Virus record (IMG/VR): IMGVR_UViG_3300047095_000666
Span: 1-64,000 of that record
Direction: 5' to 3' (one strand)
From: a virus
Length of the DNA: 64,000 nt
The translations under genes were made by a program, and so were the position numbers. Of this stretch, positions 7,953 through 15,930 are shown in pieces. A model generated the notes under the pieces. That model worked only from the letters and a program-made list of their open reading frames with translations. It did not search any database and was not told where the DNA came from. The stretch's first letter is position 1. Each line of letters opens with the position of its first letter.

Positions 7953-8528
7953 ATGAGCAGCCAAGGAATCCAGAACCTCCTCAAACTGAAGGAGATGCAG
8001 CAGCTCGAACCGGCCTATGAAAAGCTGGAAGGAGCTTGGATCATCGCCGATGTAGACGGTGCCCTTGAGATCCAGCGACTTGACGAGCTGGACTCTTCGT
8101 CCGGGAAGAAACACGTAGACCGTCAGGCTTTCGACAAGTGCTTCTTCAGCGATTGGGAGGCCGTCGGGTACGTCTTCCTCCGCGCACTGGCGGGAGACGA
8201 GACGTGCCGAGATGCGATCGAGAAGTGCTACGGCACCTTGGTGCCAAACGCAAACAAGGTTGCCGAGAGCGCCGAGGGAGACCTGATCGTCGGAACTCCG
8301 GATAGCGACAGCTTCCACTTCCGGAAGAGCGAGATCTCCGAAAAGATCTTCTTGGGCAAGGTCCTGACCTTCGAGGAGTACGTCGAGGTCGCCAACCTTC
8401 TGGCTTCCAACCTCGAATGCGCCGTCGATGGCCCGGAGGGATTCGTCGAGATCGACAAGAGGAATTTCAACGACTCGTTCCACGACATGATCGAAGATCT
8501 GCGTGAAGATTATATTGGAGAGAAATAA
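7953..8528 (+). CDS. Hypothetical acidic protein (191 aa)
   Basis: ATG 7953 follows GAAAGGAAAGCAG; the in-frame ATG at 7938 has no ribosome site. 191 residues, acidic, probably helical at the N-terminus (IQNLLKLKEMQQLEPAYEKL). First gene after the promoter box; its TAA overlaps the next ATG by one base (TAATG). No known domain recognised. Confidence 0.85.
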   Translation: MSSQGIQNLLKLKEMQQLEPAYEKLEGAWIIADVDGALEIQRLDELDSSSGKKHVDRQAFDKCFFSDWEAVGYVFLRALAGDETCRDAIEKCYGTLVPNANKVAESAEGDLIVGTPDSDSFHFRKSEISEKIFLGKVLTFEEYVEVANLLASNLECAVDGPEGFVEIDKRNFNDSFHDMIEDLREDYIGEK

Positions 8529-9691
8529 TGGATATTTACATCCCAACTACACTCGACGTTGATGGAGAAAAGATTTACCACTATGGCGCGTACGACAACG
8601 GAAACCTGTTGTCGGAGCACATGGTCGTCGACAAGGATAGGATAATCAAGCGACGTCTAAAAATGGGAGCTATAGGTCGCAAAGAAGCCGAAGCTCAGCA
8701 CAGTAAAGCAGTATATCGTATGAACAAGGCAACAAAATTCCTTATCAACCCAGAGGTGCTCTCATTTGTAGAGATGAATGCCGAGCATGACGCTATCAAA
8801 AAGATGTGTAGCATGTTCAGCGGAATGAATGTCAAAGGACTAAAGATGCCAAATCAAGAGGCCATCGGTTCGTTTCTAAGCAGTCAAATCCAGCTAATTG
8901 TCTCCGGAGCAGTTAAGGATACCTTTACCAAGAACTACATCAGATACTCTGATTTTCTCCAGTTGCCGTTTGATTCAGTTTTCTTTGAGAACCAAAACGT
9001 CGGATGCTTAATAGAAAAACACGAGACTAAACCAAACCTCTGGAAGGTATGGAGCTATCATCGACTCATCACTCCCAAGCAGTATTTTCTGATAGACCCC
9101 AAAACGGTTTTCAGAATGATTGGAAGTACAATCGAGCTAGAGAATCTTTCGATGTGTACTGCTCGTGACGATAAGGTGGTTATGTCTGTGACTGACGGGC
9201 ACGCCGTAGTCTACAAAAAGCCCTCTGTAACCTCTAGGCTTGCAGTAGATCCGAAGCATAGCGTGATAAAGAGAGAAGCGTTGGACGGTGAATTCATGAT
9301 GCGTGCTCAGATCAACGACGTCTGCAAACTACTAGTTGCAATCTTCCCATTGATCATGTTCGCCAACATGCATAATGTGTCGATTCACCGATATCAAATG
9401 AAACGAGGCGAGATCTCCAAAGCAATTCCAAACCCGATGCTTTCAAAATACGAGTATCGAGTGATCGACCTCTTCAGGGAGAAAACTGGGTTCGATAGTC
9501 TTGGTGAGATCAAGGAGTTCTTCCAGAATGCAAATAGGACGCTCGTTGATCGGAGAGCTCACATTGTTCGAGGACATTTCAAAGAAATTCGAGGAAAACT
9601 GTACTGGTGGAATTCGTTCATGCGAAACCACCACAACAGGGACACTCTTGGGTTCGTTGACAAGGGTTATGACATATCTGAAATCAAGTGA
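8528..9691 (+). CDS. Hypothetical AT-rich gene with an RGH...WW C-terminal motif (387 aa)
   Basis: 387 residues, coupled by TAATG to the gene before. Base composition is far AT-richer than its surroundings, a sign of separate origin. A hydrophobic segment (LLVAIFPLIMFANM) lies near residue 280. The C-terminus carries HIVRGHFK, then YWWNSFMR and a final glycine-containing KGYDI. This recalls the RGH(F/W)...W...RG ending that recurs in unrelated phage and actinobacterial proteins of unknown function. I cannot assign a role. Confidence 0.8.
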   Translation: MDIYIPTTLDVDGEKIYHYGAYDNGNLLSEHMVVDKDRIIKRRLKMGAIGRKEAEAQHSKAVYRMNKATKFLINPEVLSFVEMNAEHDAIKKMCSMFSGMNVKGLKMPNQEAIGSFLSSQIQLIVSGAVKDTFTKNYIRYSDFLQLPFDSVFFENQNVGCLIEKHETKPNLWKVWSYHRLITPKQYFLIDPKTVFRMIGSTIELENLSMCTARDDKVVMSVTDGHAVVYKKPSVTSRLAVDPKHSVIKREALDGEFMMRAQINDVCKLLVAIFPLIMFANMHNVSIHRYQMKRGEISKAIPNPMLSKYEYRVIDLFREKTGFDSLGEIKEFFQNANRTLVDRRAHIVRGHFKEIRGKLYWWNSFMRNHHNRDTLGFVDKGYDISEIK

Positions 9692-9701
9692 GGAAATCCA
9701 A

Positions 9702-9968
9702 ATGACCATGAAAGAGAGACTCAAGACACTGGCGGTGACCTCCCAGTTCACCGTCAAGGACATCTACGTGCCGAGCAAGCACAGCGTCATGATGGCGACG
9801 ATTGTCATCGGCGGTCGAGAGATCCGCAACGTGGGGATCCCGTTCCCCAACCACCTGCCCGGAGAGTTCTCGATGGTGGGCTTTCCGGGTTTCTTTTCCG
9901 ACTGCTTCCGCCTGAATATCGTCAAGGCGGTCCAAGAAGCGATCGACAACCTAAAGGAAGACGAATGA
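9702..9968 (+). CDS. Small hypothetical protein (88 aa)
   Basis: ATG 9702, preceded by GTGAGGAAATCCA; the frame upstream is a shadow of the previous gene. 88 residues with a beta-rich middle (ATIVIGGREIRNVG) and a final helix. Stop overlaps the next start (ATGA). Function unknown. Confidence 0.8.
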   Translation: MTMKERLKTLAVTSQFTVKDIYVPSKHSVMMATIVIGGREIRNVGIPFPNHLPGEFSMVGFPGFFSDCFRLNIVKAVQEAIDNLKEDE

Positions 9969-10204
9969 AGAACCGTCCAAAGATCACCACCGTCGAGCAG
10001 ATCCGCCAGCAAGTACAGCGGATCGAGCCGGACCTGCCCCCGTTTGCCCTGAACTCCAAGGCCCTTGACGATCTGTATAAGCACGTCACCCGGACCGGGG
10101 ATCCCAAGGCGCTGATGCACCTGCGCCAGCAAGCGTGTCTCGCCAACGCGATGCAGGCCCTCCACGAGGGCTGGGACCTCGACTACCTCTACGAACTGAA
10201 CTGA
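9965..10204 (+). CDS. Small hypothetical helical protein (79 aa)
   Basis: 79 residues, ATGA-coupled to the previous gene. Mostly helical by composition, with repeated Gln/Arg (EQIRQQVQRIEP, HLRQQACLANAMQAL). No family recognised. Confidence 0.8.
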   Translation: MKNRPKITTVEQIRQQVQRIEPDLPPFALNSKALDDLYKHVTRTGDPKALMHLRQQACLANAMQALHEGWDLDYLYELN

Positions 10205-10215
10205 AAGGAAGAAGC

Positions 10216-10608
10216 ATGAGCGAACAAGAAAAGACCTTCTCGGTCACGACCACCATCGAATCCCAGCGAATCGCCGACCTCGTGACCACTGCCTTCGAGG
10301 GAGGGAGCAACTACTGGATCGAGACCGTGTCAATCCTGAAGGTGCCTCCGAAGCCGGAGGGCGAGGACCACAGCTACCCGTGGTACTCGTTCAAGAACGT
10401 CTACGAGGACCCCGACTTCCAAGTCAAGATCAACGTGGAAGATGACGACCCGGTAATCTTCGATCACGCGTCCATCCAGCGCGGTCTGGACTACCTCTCC
10501 AAGAATTATCCTCGTCACATCAACGACATCCTGCAAGAGAACGATGACGCCGAGACCGCCGACGCGTTCCTGCAAGCATGCCTGTTCGGCGACATCGTCT
10601 ACGGCTGA
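10216..10608 (+). CDS. Hypothetical protein (130 aa)
   Basis: ATG 10216 follows CTGAAAGGAAGAAGC; the longer frame to 10135 overlaps the previous gene without a ribosome site. The 130-residue product is acidic, with a beta-strand-rich start (TFSVTTTIESQRIADLV) and acidic helices at the end. No domain recognised. Confidence 0.8.
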   Translation: MSEQEKTFSVTTTIESQRIADLVTTAFEGGSNYWIETVSILKVPPKPEGEDHSYPWYSFKNVYEDPDFQVKINVEDDDPVIFDHASIQRGLDYLSKNYPRHINDILQENDDAETADAFLQACLFGDIVYG

Positions 10609-10619
10609 AAGGAGCCAAA

Positions 10620-11165
10620 GTGAAAGACATCCGAAACAAGTACGTCTCCGTGGTGAACAACGGGAATCTGACTCTCTGGACCGGCCCGAACCCGACCAAA
10701 GACGATGAAGCCATCGGCACTGCCTTGGCAACGGCGAACGCAATCAAGGAAGCATCGCCTGAAGCCACCGCATATCCGGTGATGGTAGTCCAGATCCTCC
10801 CCGGAGACGATCTGGCGAAGCTGCACGGCATCCACAAGAAGACCGGATACGTGGTCTGCGGATCGACCGGCTGCACCTGCTGCAAGAGCGAGAACTTCGT
10901 TGACGGTCTGTACGACGACGTCTCGGCGGCGATCGACAGCGCGTCCAGTCACAGCAAGCGCGGCACTGTCCGATCGCAGTACTCGAAAACCGGCATCTAC
11001 ACGGTGCGGGAGATCGTGTACGAGCAACTTCCGGATGGCCGGGTGATTGTCGGGAGCAGGGTCTTCGAGAGCTCTAGCTTCTGGGAGTCCGGCGAGGATG
11101 TCTACGACGCGTTCGCCTACGAGGGCAAGGAGGTCGGGAAGGAAGGCAGCTACTCCGAGCGGTGA
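10620..11165 (+). CDS. Hypothetical protein with CxCC cluster (181 aa)
   Basis: GTG 10620 is the best start: AAAGGAG lies six bases upstream, whereas ATG 10578 is inside the previous gene. 181 residues. A Cys cluster (VCGSTGCTCCK, residues ~80-90) could hold a metal or a disulphide. Last gene of the 7953-11165 operon, followed by a perfect terminator. Function unknown. Confidence 0.75.
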   Translation: MKDIRNKYVSVVNNGNLTLWTGPNPTKDDEAIGTALATANAIKEASPEATAYPVMVVQILPGDDLAKLHGIHKKTGYVVCGSTGCTCCKSENFVDGLYDDVSAAIDSASSHSKRGTVRSQYSKTGIYTVREIVYEQLPDGRVIVGSRVFESSSFWESGEDVYDAFAYEGKEVGKEGSYSER

Positions 11166-11177
11166 TCCACCTTGATT

Positions 11178-11211
11178 AAAAGACGTTATCGAAAGGTAAC
11201 GTCTTTTTTTT
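11178..11211 (+). terminator. Rho-independent terminator
   Basis: AAAAGACGTTA and TAACGTCTTTT form an 11-bp stem around an 8-base loop, ending in an eight-T run. Located 12 bases after the operon end. Confidence 0.9.
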
Positions 11212-11236
11212 CTTGATTACTGATGACAAAGTTCCA

Positions 11237-11246
11237 GATATATAAT
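11237..11246 (+). promoter_or_regulatory. AT-rich promoter box GATATATAAT
   Basis: GATATATAAT sits between a terminator and the next gene, 50 bases before its start. It matches the box at 7905-7914 at nine of ten positions, and the spacing after a terminator is the same. Confidence 0.6.
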
Positions 11247-11295
11247 GGGATTGATCGAAATACACGATTCACTGTCTCATTCTGAGGAGGGTAGT

Positions 11296-12561
11296 ATGGA
11301 AACGCAGCGATCAATCGAGACGGCAGTACTCCGTCAGATGTTCAACGAACAGCTGAATTTCAAGATGCATCACGCAGGGATAAGCGCAAGCAGCATCCTG
11401 CACGACAAGGAGGCCAGCGCCTTCCACAAGATCGTCGGCCTCCACGACACGATCTGGAACCACCTGAAGTCTTCCGACAGCAACGTCAAGGACCTGTTTT
11501 CTATGATCCTGATGCTGGCGGAGACCGACCTGACCCCGGCAGAAGTCGAGTACTACATCCGTCAGCTCTGCGGGCGTGGCGTGAACAGCGTGAACTCGGT
11601 GGCCGGTGCTTACCTGATTCTGGACTATGTGGGTCACGGGCTAGAGATGCCTGACGCTGCCAGATCGCTCGCAAAATCGCGGCGGTTCATGAATCCGGAA
11701 GAGTACACCGTAACTCTTCCGCCGTGTGCAAAGTCGTGTTTGACCTTCTTCACTTCTAACGTCCGGAACTCCGTCACGAAGCTGGTGAACAAGAAGGGCA
11801 AGTCCAAACTCGACGAGGTCCTGCTCATGTCGGACTCCGACTTCACTGGATGGAGAGAAAGTGCATGCAACAAAATCCTGGAGCATTCTTCTTTTGAAGA
11901 GTTGAAACAGATCTTCTCTAGCCCTGCGGTCTCTGTAAAGAAAAAGACCGCTCTCGCCAGAAAATTCATGCCATCGATAAACGGCGGGACAATCCAAATT
12001 CGCAGCTACGAACTCCCGGAGCAGTCCGTTCTGGAATTGATGTGGGACTGCTGCGCGATGAACTCTAAAAAGTCGGTGGCGCTGGCCGATACTGCTGTCA
12101 AGGTCTTAGACCACCGGCTGCAATACTACACTAGCCCGAAGGAGTTCATGCGAGTCCACAACAACTGGGGGTTCAAGAATGCCAGCAACTTCGACCCTCC
12201 CGTTCCGATCAAGCGCCAAGCACTTCAGGATTTCTTCATCTCGAAAGACAAATTCCTGGAGGCAATCTGTTACGCAGTCGAGTACGCATCCACCGAAAAG
12301 AAGACTCGGAACGGAGCTGCCGATCTGGCAAACATGCTGGAGAGCTTCGCAAGGGTTCACGATGAATGCAAGGTGAAAACCCGGAAGTGGCTGAGTCTCG
12401 AAGATGCAGAAAACTTCAGCAATGTACTCGTTGATGTCTTCGAATACAGACCGTGGAACAAGAACAATCACAACGGGAAAGCGAAGCCCGAGAAGCTGGA
12501 CTTCGTCGCCCGCTATCTTCCGGAAGACGACGCCAAGCGTCTGATTCTCATGTTTGGCTAA
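11296..12561 (+). CDS. Hypothetical protein, paralogue of the gene at 13839 (421 aa)
   Basis: ATG 11296 follows GAGGAGGGTAGT; the ATG at 11245 lies in the promoter box. The 421-residue protein shares layout and scattered identities with the 397-residue product at 13839-15032. In order these are an SSFEELKQ / TPLEELRE segment, the LP..(s)..L.LxWD..(t/m) segment near residue 250, and a nearly matching last ten residues (DDAKRLILMFG / DDRKKVKLIFG). Predominantly helical. No known domain recognised. The two genes were probably separated by insertion of the three small genes now between them. Confidence 0.85.
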   Translation: METQRSIETAVLRQMFNEQLNFKMHHAGISASSILHDKEASAFHKIVGLHDTIWNHLKSSDSNVKDLFSMILMLAETDLTPAEVEYYIRQLCGRGVNSVNSVAGAYLILDYVGHGLEMPDAARSLAKSRRFMNPEEYTVTLPPCAKSCLTFFTSNVRNSVTKLVNKKGKSKLDEVLLMSDSDFTGWRESACNKILEHSSFEELKQIFSSPAVSVKKKTALARKFMPSINGGTIQIRSYELPEQSVLELMWDCCAMNSKKSVALADTAVKVLDHRLQYYTSPKEFMRVHNNWGFKNASNFDPPVPIKRQALQDFFISKDKFLEAICYAVEYASTEKKTRNGAADLANMLESFARVHDECKVKTRKWLSLEDAENFSNVLVDVFEYRPWNKNNHNGKAKPEKLDFVARYLPEDDAKRLILMFG

Positions 12562-12575
12562 CTATAGGAAATGAA

Positions 12576-13028
12576 ATGGATAATTACTTAATTGCGTATC
12601 TCATTGTCGGATTGGCTCTTGGGGTCTGTCTGCTGTTGTGGGGTTACATCGATGAGTGGATCGTCCGGTACTACGAGCGTTTTCACATGCCGAAGTACTA
12701 CTACGAGAACGGGGAGTGGCGTACTCGTCCGGCGAGCGGAAAGAAGATACCGGTCTGGGTCTGGATGCGCTACAACTCTCCAGAGCGAGGAAAGCTCTGG
12801 GTTGTGTGGGTCTTCGCCGGTGCGGTAGCGATCCCAGTCGTGAACGTCATCGTCGGCGTATGGTTTCTGATCGGAGCAATCAAGGAGAAGCTGGCGCAGT
12901 GGGAACACGAGTCTCTCGAACGAGAGAAGAGAGAACGGCATGCCATGTGCAGACGGCTAGTCGAGGAGTACGAGCGTTCTCCGGCGGCAAGGAAAGCTTC
13001 TACCTCCAACGGGAGAAACTCGGTATGA
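12576..13028 (+). CDS. Membrane protein with two transmembrane segments (150 aa)
   Basis: ATG 12576 (ATAGGAAATGAA upstream). 150 residues. Hydrophobic segments at about residues 3-25 (NYLIAYLIVGLALGVCLLLW) and 68-98 (VFAGAVAIPVVNVIVGVWFL) are separated by an aromatic, basic loop; the C-terminal third is a charged, probably coiled helix (EKLAQWEHESLEREKRERH). Likely in the host inner membrane. ATGA overlap couples it to the macro-domain gene. Specific function unknown. Confidence 0.8.
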   Translation: MDNYLIAYLIVGLALGVCLLLWGYIDEWIVRYYERFHMPKYYYENGEWRTRPASGKKIPVWVWMRYNSPERGKLWVVWVFAGAVAIPVVNVIVGVWFLIGAIKEKLAQWEHESLEREKRERHAMCRRLVEEYERSPAARKASTSNGRNSV

Positions 13029-13477
13029 AGTATAACAAAGGGGATTTGCTATCTGTGACGAGCGGAGGAATCATTCACGGCTGTAACGCGCAAGGCGTGA
13101 TGAACTCCGGAGTCGCCAAAGATATCAGACAGAAGTGGGCGGTAGTTTACCAAGATTACAAAGCGGCTGAGGAGTGCCGTGGTCTGATCTTGGGAACTGC
13201 AGCCAGCTTCACTAACGTTGCCAAAGACCTGTGGGTCGTCAACTGCATCACGCAGAAGTACTACGGTTACGATAGAAAGAAGTACGCATCGTACGACGCT
13301 ATAGACAGCTCAGTCCGGGAAGCGGTACGCTTCCTAAGAGATAATCATTCGATCTCTGAGTTCCACGTCCCGAAGATCGGGGCTGGGAGAGGCGGTCTCG
13401 ACTGGAGAGTAGTCGAGACGGTCTTGAAGGTGATCGAGGAAGAAGAGCAAGTCACAATAGACGTCTGGTGGAAATAG
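13025..13477 (+). CDS. Macro-domain protein (ADP-ribose binding/hydrolase type, 150 aa)
   Basis: 150 residues, start ATG 13025 in an ATGA overlap. The macro-domain signatures are visible: GGIIHGCNAQGVMNSGVA near residues 14-31 (Asn of CN plus the glycine loop binding ADP-ribose) and KIGAGRGGLDW near residue 119 (phosphate-binding loop). The family binds or hydrolyses ADP-ribose, ADP-ribose-1''-phosphate or ADP-ribosyl groups on protein or nucleic acid. The form resembles single-domain Appr-1''-p processing or TARG1/ALC1-like enzymes. In a phage it could reverse host defensive ADP-ribosylation (for example DarT-type modification) or salvage NAD products; the sequence alone does not decide. Confidence 0.88.
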   Translation: MKYNKGDLLSVTSGGIIHGCNAQGVMNSGVAKDIRQKWAVVYQDYKAAEECRGLILGTAASFTNVAKDLWVVNCITQKYYGYDRKKYASYDAIDSSVREAVRFLRDNHSISEFHVPKIGAGRGGLDWRVVETVLKVIEEEEQVTIDVWWK

Positions 13478-13562
13478 CCCCAAGCAGACACCTACAACTA
13501 ATAGCAAAGTCTCACCAAGACAGCGGGCGCAACAAGCTAGCCATCAACTGCTGAGGTGAATC

Positions 13563-13790
13563 ATGCTTAAAAAGAGATACGAGTACGTCGTAGAAGACGT
13601 CAGAGGGAATGCCTTTCGGGCGGTTCTCCGAGACAGATTTGGAATCGTTTTCGTTGTGGACGAGACGCTCGTCGACCACGGGTACATGAAGAATCGCTGC
13701 GACATGGCTGGCCTGACCAAGTTCCTGAACGAGGTTGGCATTTTGCCAGAGCACTACTCGATAAAGACGGTGGACATTCCACCAGCATAG
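13563..13790 (+). CDS. Small hypothetical protein (75 aa)
   Basis: ATG 13563 with CTGAGGTGAATC upstream. 75 residues, beta-rich N-terminal half (YEYVVEDVRGNAFRAVLRD). Stands alone between an 85-base gap and a terminator eight bases after its stop. No family recognised. Confidence 0.75.
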   Translation: MLKKRYEYVVEDVRGNAFRAVLRDRFGIVFVVDETLVDHGYMKNRCDMAGLTKFLNEVGILPEHYSIKTVDIPPA

Positions 13791-13797
13791 TTAAACC

Positions 13798-13825
13798 AAA
13801 AAGGCCGGGAGTTCCCGGCCTTTTT
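13798..13825 (+). terminator. Rho-independent terminator
   Basis: Near-perfect palindrome AAAAAGGCCGGGA / TCCCGGCCTTTTT with a 2-base centre, T-run at right and A-run at left. It ends only a few bases before the ribosome site of the next gene, so that gene must be read through or have its promoter within the hairpin region. Confidence 0.9.
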
Positions 13826-13838
13826 CAAGGAGGTCGAT

Positions 13839-15032
13839 ATGGACCAACGTAGCATGGACAGAACTGTCGTATACGCCCTGATGAGGAACGAAGGCGGGGG
13901 CGTTACGCTTTACTACGACTCTGGCGAGCAAGAGATCTCAGAAGTAGACATGCGCGAGGTCGTCGACGATGAAACGATCTCGGAAGTGAACAAGGCCATC
14001 TTCTTCGGTACCCAGTTCCCGGACCTTATCCGGAAGAACACCAAGCTCCGAGACGAAGACTTCGAGTATGTCATGCGGAAGGTGTACAGAATATTCGAAG
14101 GACTCGGATTCGATGAGCACCGCCTCGAAAACGTCCTAGAGAAATTCTTCTACCGATTGTCGTACGGAGTGTCAAGCGAAAACTTCACCCCCTTCGTGGC
14201 ACTAAGGATGCTCCACGACGATCTTGGGAGACCGGAGTTAGCCAAGAAAATAGCCAGAGACAGATCGAACTTCACTCAGCCTCACACGTACAATGGCGTT
14301 GACGAAGCTCGTAAGGAAGTTATTCGCTCAGCGATGCACGTCTTCGATGCAAAGGCTCAGACCATCATAACGGAGTACATCGGTGGAAGGACGACCTTGA
14401 CCCTGATGGAGTACATGGTTTTGAAGAAGCCAACCGAGATTTTCTGGAGTAGTGAGTTGACCGGGATAATTTCTCATACGCCGTTAGAAGAGCTACGGGA
14501 AGTACTTCTGAGCTTGAAGGTGACAGCGCAGAAGAAGATCAAGTTTCTTGAAACCTTCGACTTCGATAACAGCTTCAATGCGGTAGGGAAGCTCCCGGCA
14601 AAGGATAAACTGAAGCTGCTGTGGGACATGGGAACGTCTGGTAGATCAGTATCACTTCTCCATGACTGTATGTCGAAGTTTCACAAGATCTTGCTGCAAG
14701 ACGGTGACCATCGTCGCCATTTCACCCAGTTCCTCAATGACAAAGAGAACTTCTTCCATCTGCTGCGATCCCTGCATCGCATCATCGGCAACAAGAAATT
14801 GGAAGACTTCGGGCAGTCAATCTGGGTTGCAGTCAAGAGCTATATTCCGATTAGCTGGAAATGGGAGGGAGGAAAGTCCCTTTCCAATTTCAGCCTGAAG
14901 ATCGACATCGACGAGTACACTGAGTTCAGGAGCATCCTGCAGTATGTCGAGAGCTACGACAAAGAAGACGAAGTCCTGTCGGTTATCATGAGCGAAGATG
15001 ACCGCAAGAAAGTAAAACTGATTTTTGGTTGA
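13839..15032 (+). CDS. Hypothetical protein, paralogue of the gene at 11296 (397 aa)
   Basis: 397 residues, ATG 13839 directly after AAGGAGGTCGAT. Mostly helical, acidic N-terminus. Shared landmarks with the 421-residue product at 11296 include the LP....LKLLWD segment, LEELRE..., and the DDRKKVKLIFG end. The pair defines a phage-specific family with no domain I recognise. It is followed by the acyl-carrier-like gene after a 20-base gap. Confidence 0.85.
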   Translation: MDQRSMDRTVVYALMRNEGGGVTLYYDSGEQEISEVDMREVVDDETISEVNKAIFFGTQFPDLIRKNTKLRDEDFEYVMRKVYRIFEGLGFDEHRLENVLEKFFYRLSYGVSSENFTPFVALRMLHDDLGRPELAKKIARDRSNFTQPHTYNGVDEARKEVIRSAMHVFDAKAQTIITEYIGGRTTLTLMEYMVLKKPTEIFWSSELTGIISHTPLEELREVLLSLKVTAQKKIKFLETFDFDNSFNAVGKLPAKDKLKLLWDMGTSGRSVSLLHDCMSKFHKILLQDGDHRRHFTQFLNDKENFFHLLRSLHRIIGNKKLEDFGQSIWVAVKSYIPISWKWEGGKSLSNFSLKIDIDEYTEFRSILQYVESYDKEDEVLSVIMSEDDRKKVKLIFG

Positions 15033-15052
15033 ACCACTGAAAGGAAAGAAGA

Positions 15053-15547
15053 ATGAAGAAGCAAGAGATCATCGACCGCGTGAAGAACGTGACCGCCCAC
15101 ATGCTGGGCTTCAACGCCAGCGACATCAACGAGGAAGATTCCTTCGTCGACAAGCTCGGTGCTGATTCTCTCGACCAGATCGAGATGGTCATGGCGATCG
15201 AGGAAGAGTTCGAGATCGAGATCGACGACGAGACTGCTGAGAAGTTCGAGACCGTTTCCGACGTCGTGAAGTACATCACCGTCCGGCTGAACGGGGCCGA
15301 CGAGATCCCTGACGTGGTGCGCTTCCAGCTCGTGGTGGACGTCGAATACGATCCCAACGGCGTTGACCCCGACGTCCTGCAGCACAACCTGACCCACATG
15401 GTTGACACCGCAGTCGGCAACGGCGCTCTGACCGGAGAAACTGCAGCAACCGTCGAGAACTGGCACTACAACGTCAGCCGCGTGGTCATCAACGACGCGA
15501 CCCTTGCCGCCGCCAAGGTCGAGGTCGCAGCAGAGGAGCACTTCTGA
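15053..15547 (+). CDS. Acyl carrier protein domain fused to a C-terminal domain of unknown function (164 aa)
   Basis: Residues 1-82 are a textbook acyl carrier protein: acidic helices and the phosphopantetheine site GADSLDQ, with Ser39 as the predicted attachment residue, then EMVMAIEEEFEIEI. Residues 83-164 form an extra beta-strand-rich segment (VVRFQLVVDVEYDP...) not found in ordinary ACPs of 75-80 residues. If a host or phage phosphopantetheinyl transferase modifies Ser39, the protein could carry acyl groups or compete for host ACP partners. Start ATG 15053 follows GAAAGGAAAGAAG; TGATGA overlap with the next gene. Assignment of the ACP part is firm; the biological role is unknown. Confidence 0.9.
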   Translation: MKKQEIIDRVKNVTAHMLGFNASDINEEDSFVDKLGADSLDQIEMVMAIEEEFEIEIDDETAEKFETVSDVVKYITVRLNGADEIPDVVRFQLVVDVEYDPNGVDPDVLQHNLTHMVDTAVGNGALTGETAATVENWHYNVSRVVINDATLAAAKVEVAAEEHF

Positions 15548-15885
15548 TGAACGCTCCTCTGAATCCCTCCACTATGGAGTCTACCGAGGAAGAGGAGCAA
15601 GCCTTCAAGGAGCTCGAAAAAAAGTGCTCGGTCTCGAAGTCTGACGACGATGACACCAGTCGAGTCCAGATGGTCGGGAACTTGATGATCGGTGGGGGCG
15701 AGATCCCGCTGTGCATGATCCGGGTGGGCGGTACCAAGTATTACCTTCCGGACACCGAACAGATGGTGTTCTACACCGGGAAACCCCACGGCGAGAACGG
15801 CAACGTCCACGTCTGCGCTCTCGGCACCGGCCAGACTTTCTACGTGGCGCACACGCGCCTCCGCAACGTCATCTCCCTGAAATGA
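15547..15885 (+). CDS. Hypothetical protein coupled to the ACP fusion (112 aa)
   Basis: 112 residues; its ATG overlaps the ACP-fusion stop, so the two products are likely made in proportion and may work together. The first 40 residues are acidic and disordered-looking, the rest beta-rich (GEIPLCMIRVGGTKYYLP). No family recognised. Followed by a terminator after seven bases. Confidence 0.8.
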   Translation: MNAPLNPSTMESTEEEEQAFKELEKKCSVSKSDDDDTSRVQMVGNLMIGGGEIPLCMIRVGGTKYYLPDTEQMVFYTGKPHGENGNVHVCALGTGQTFYVAHTRLRNVISLK

Positions 15886-15891
15886 CGAAGA

Positions 15892-15930
15892 AGATCCATA
15901 CCCGTTCTGGGTATGGATCTTTTTTTTTTT
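15892..15930 (+). terminator. Rho-independent terminator between convergent genes
   Basis: AGATCCATACCC / GGGTATGGATCT, a perfect 12-bp stem with a 5-base loop and ten T residues on the plus strand. It terminates the plus-strand operon just at the end of the minus-strand CheW-like gene. Confidence 0.9.

Noticed and set aside
12656-13024. A 273-residue protein by extending the macro-domain frame upstream
   Set aside because: The extra 123 residues are Arg/Ser-rich shadow of the membrane-protein gene; the ATG at 13025 in an ATGA overlap fits the macro-domain start.
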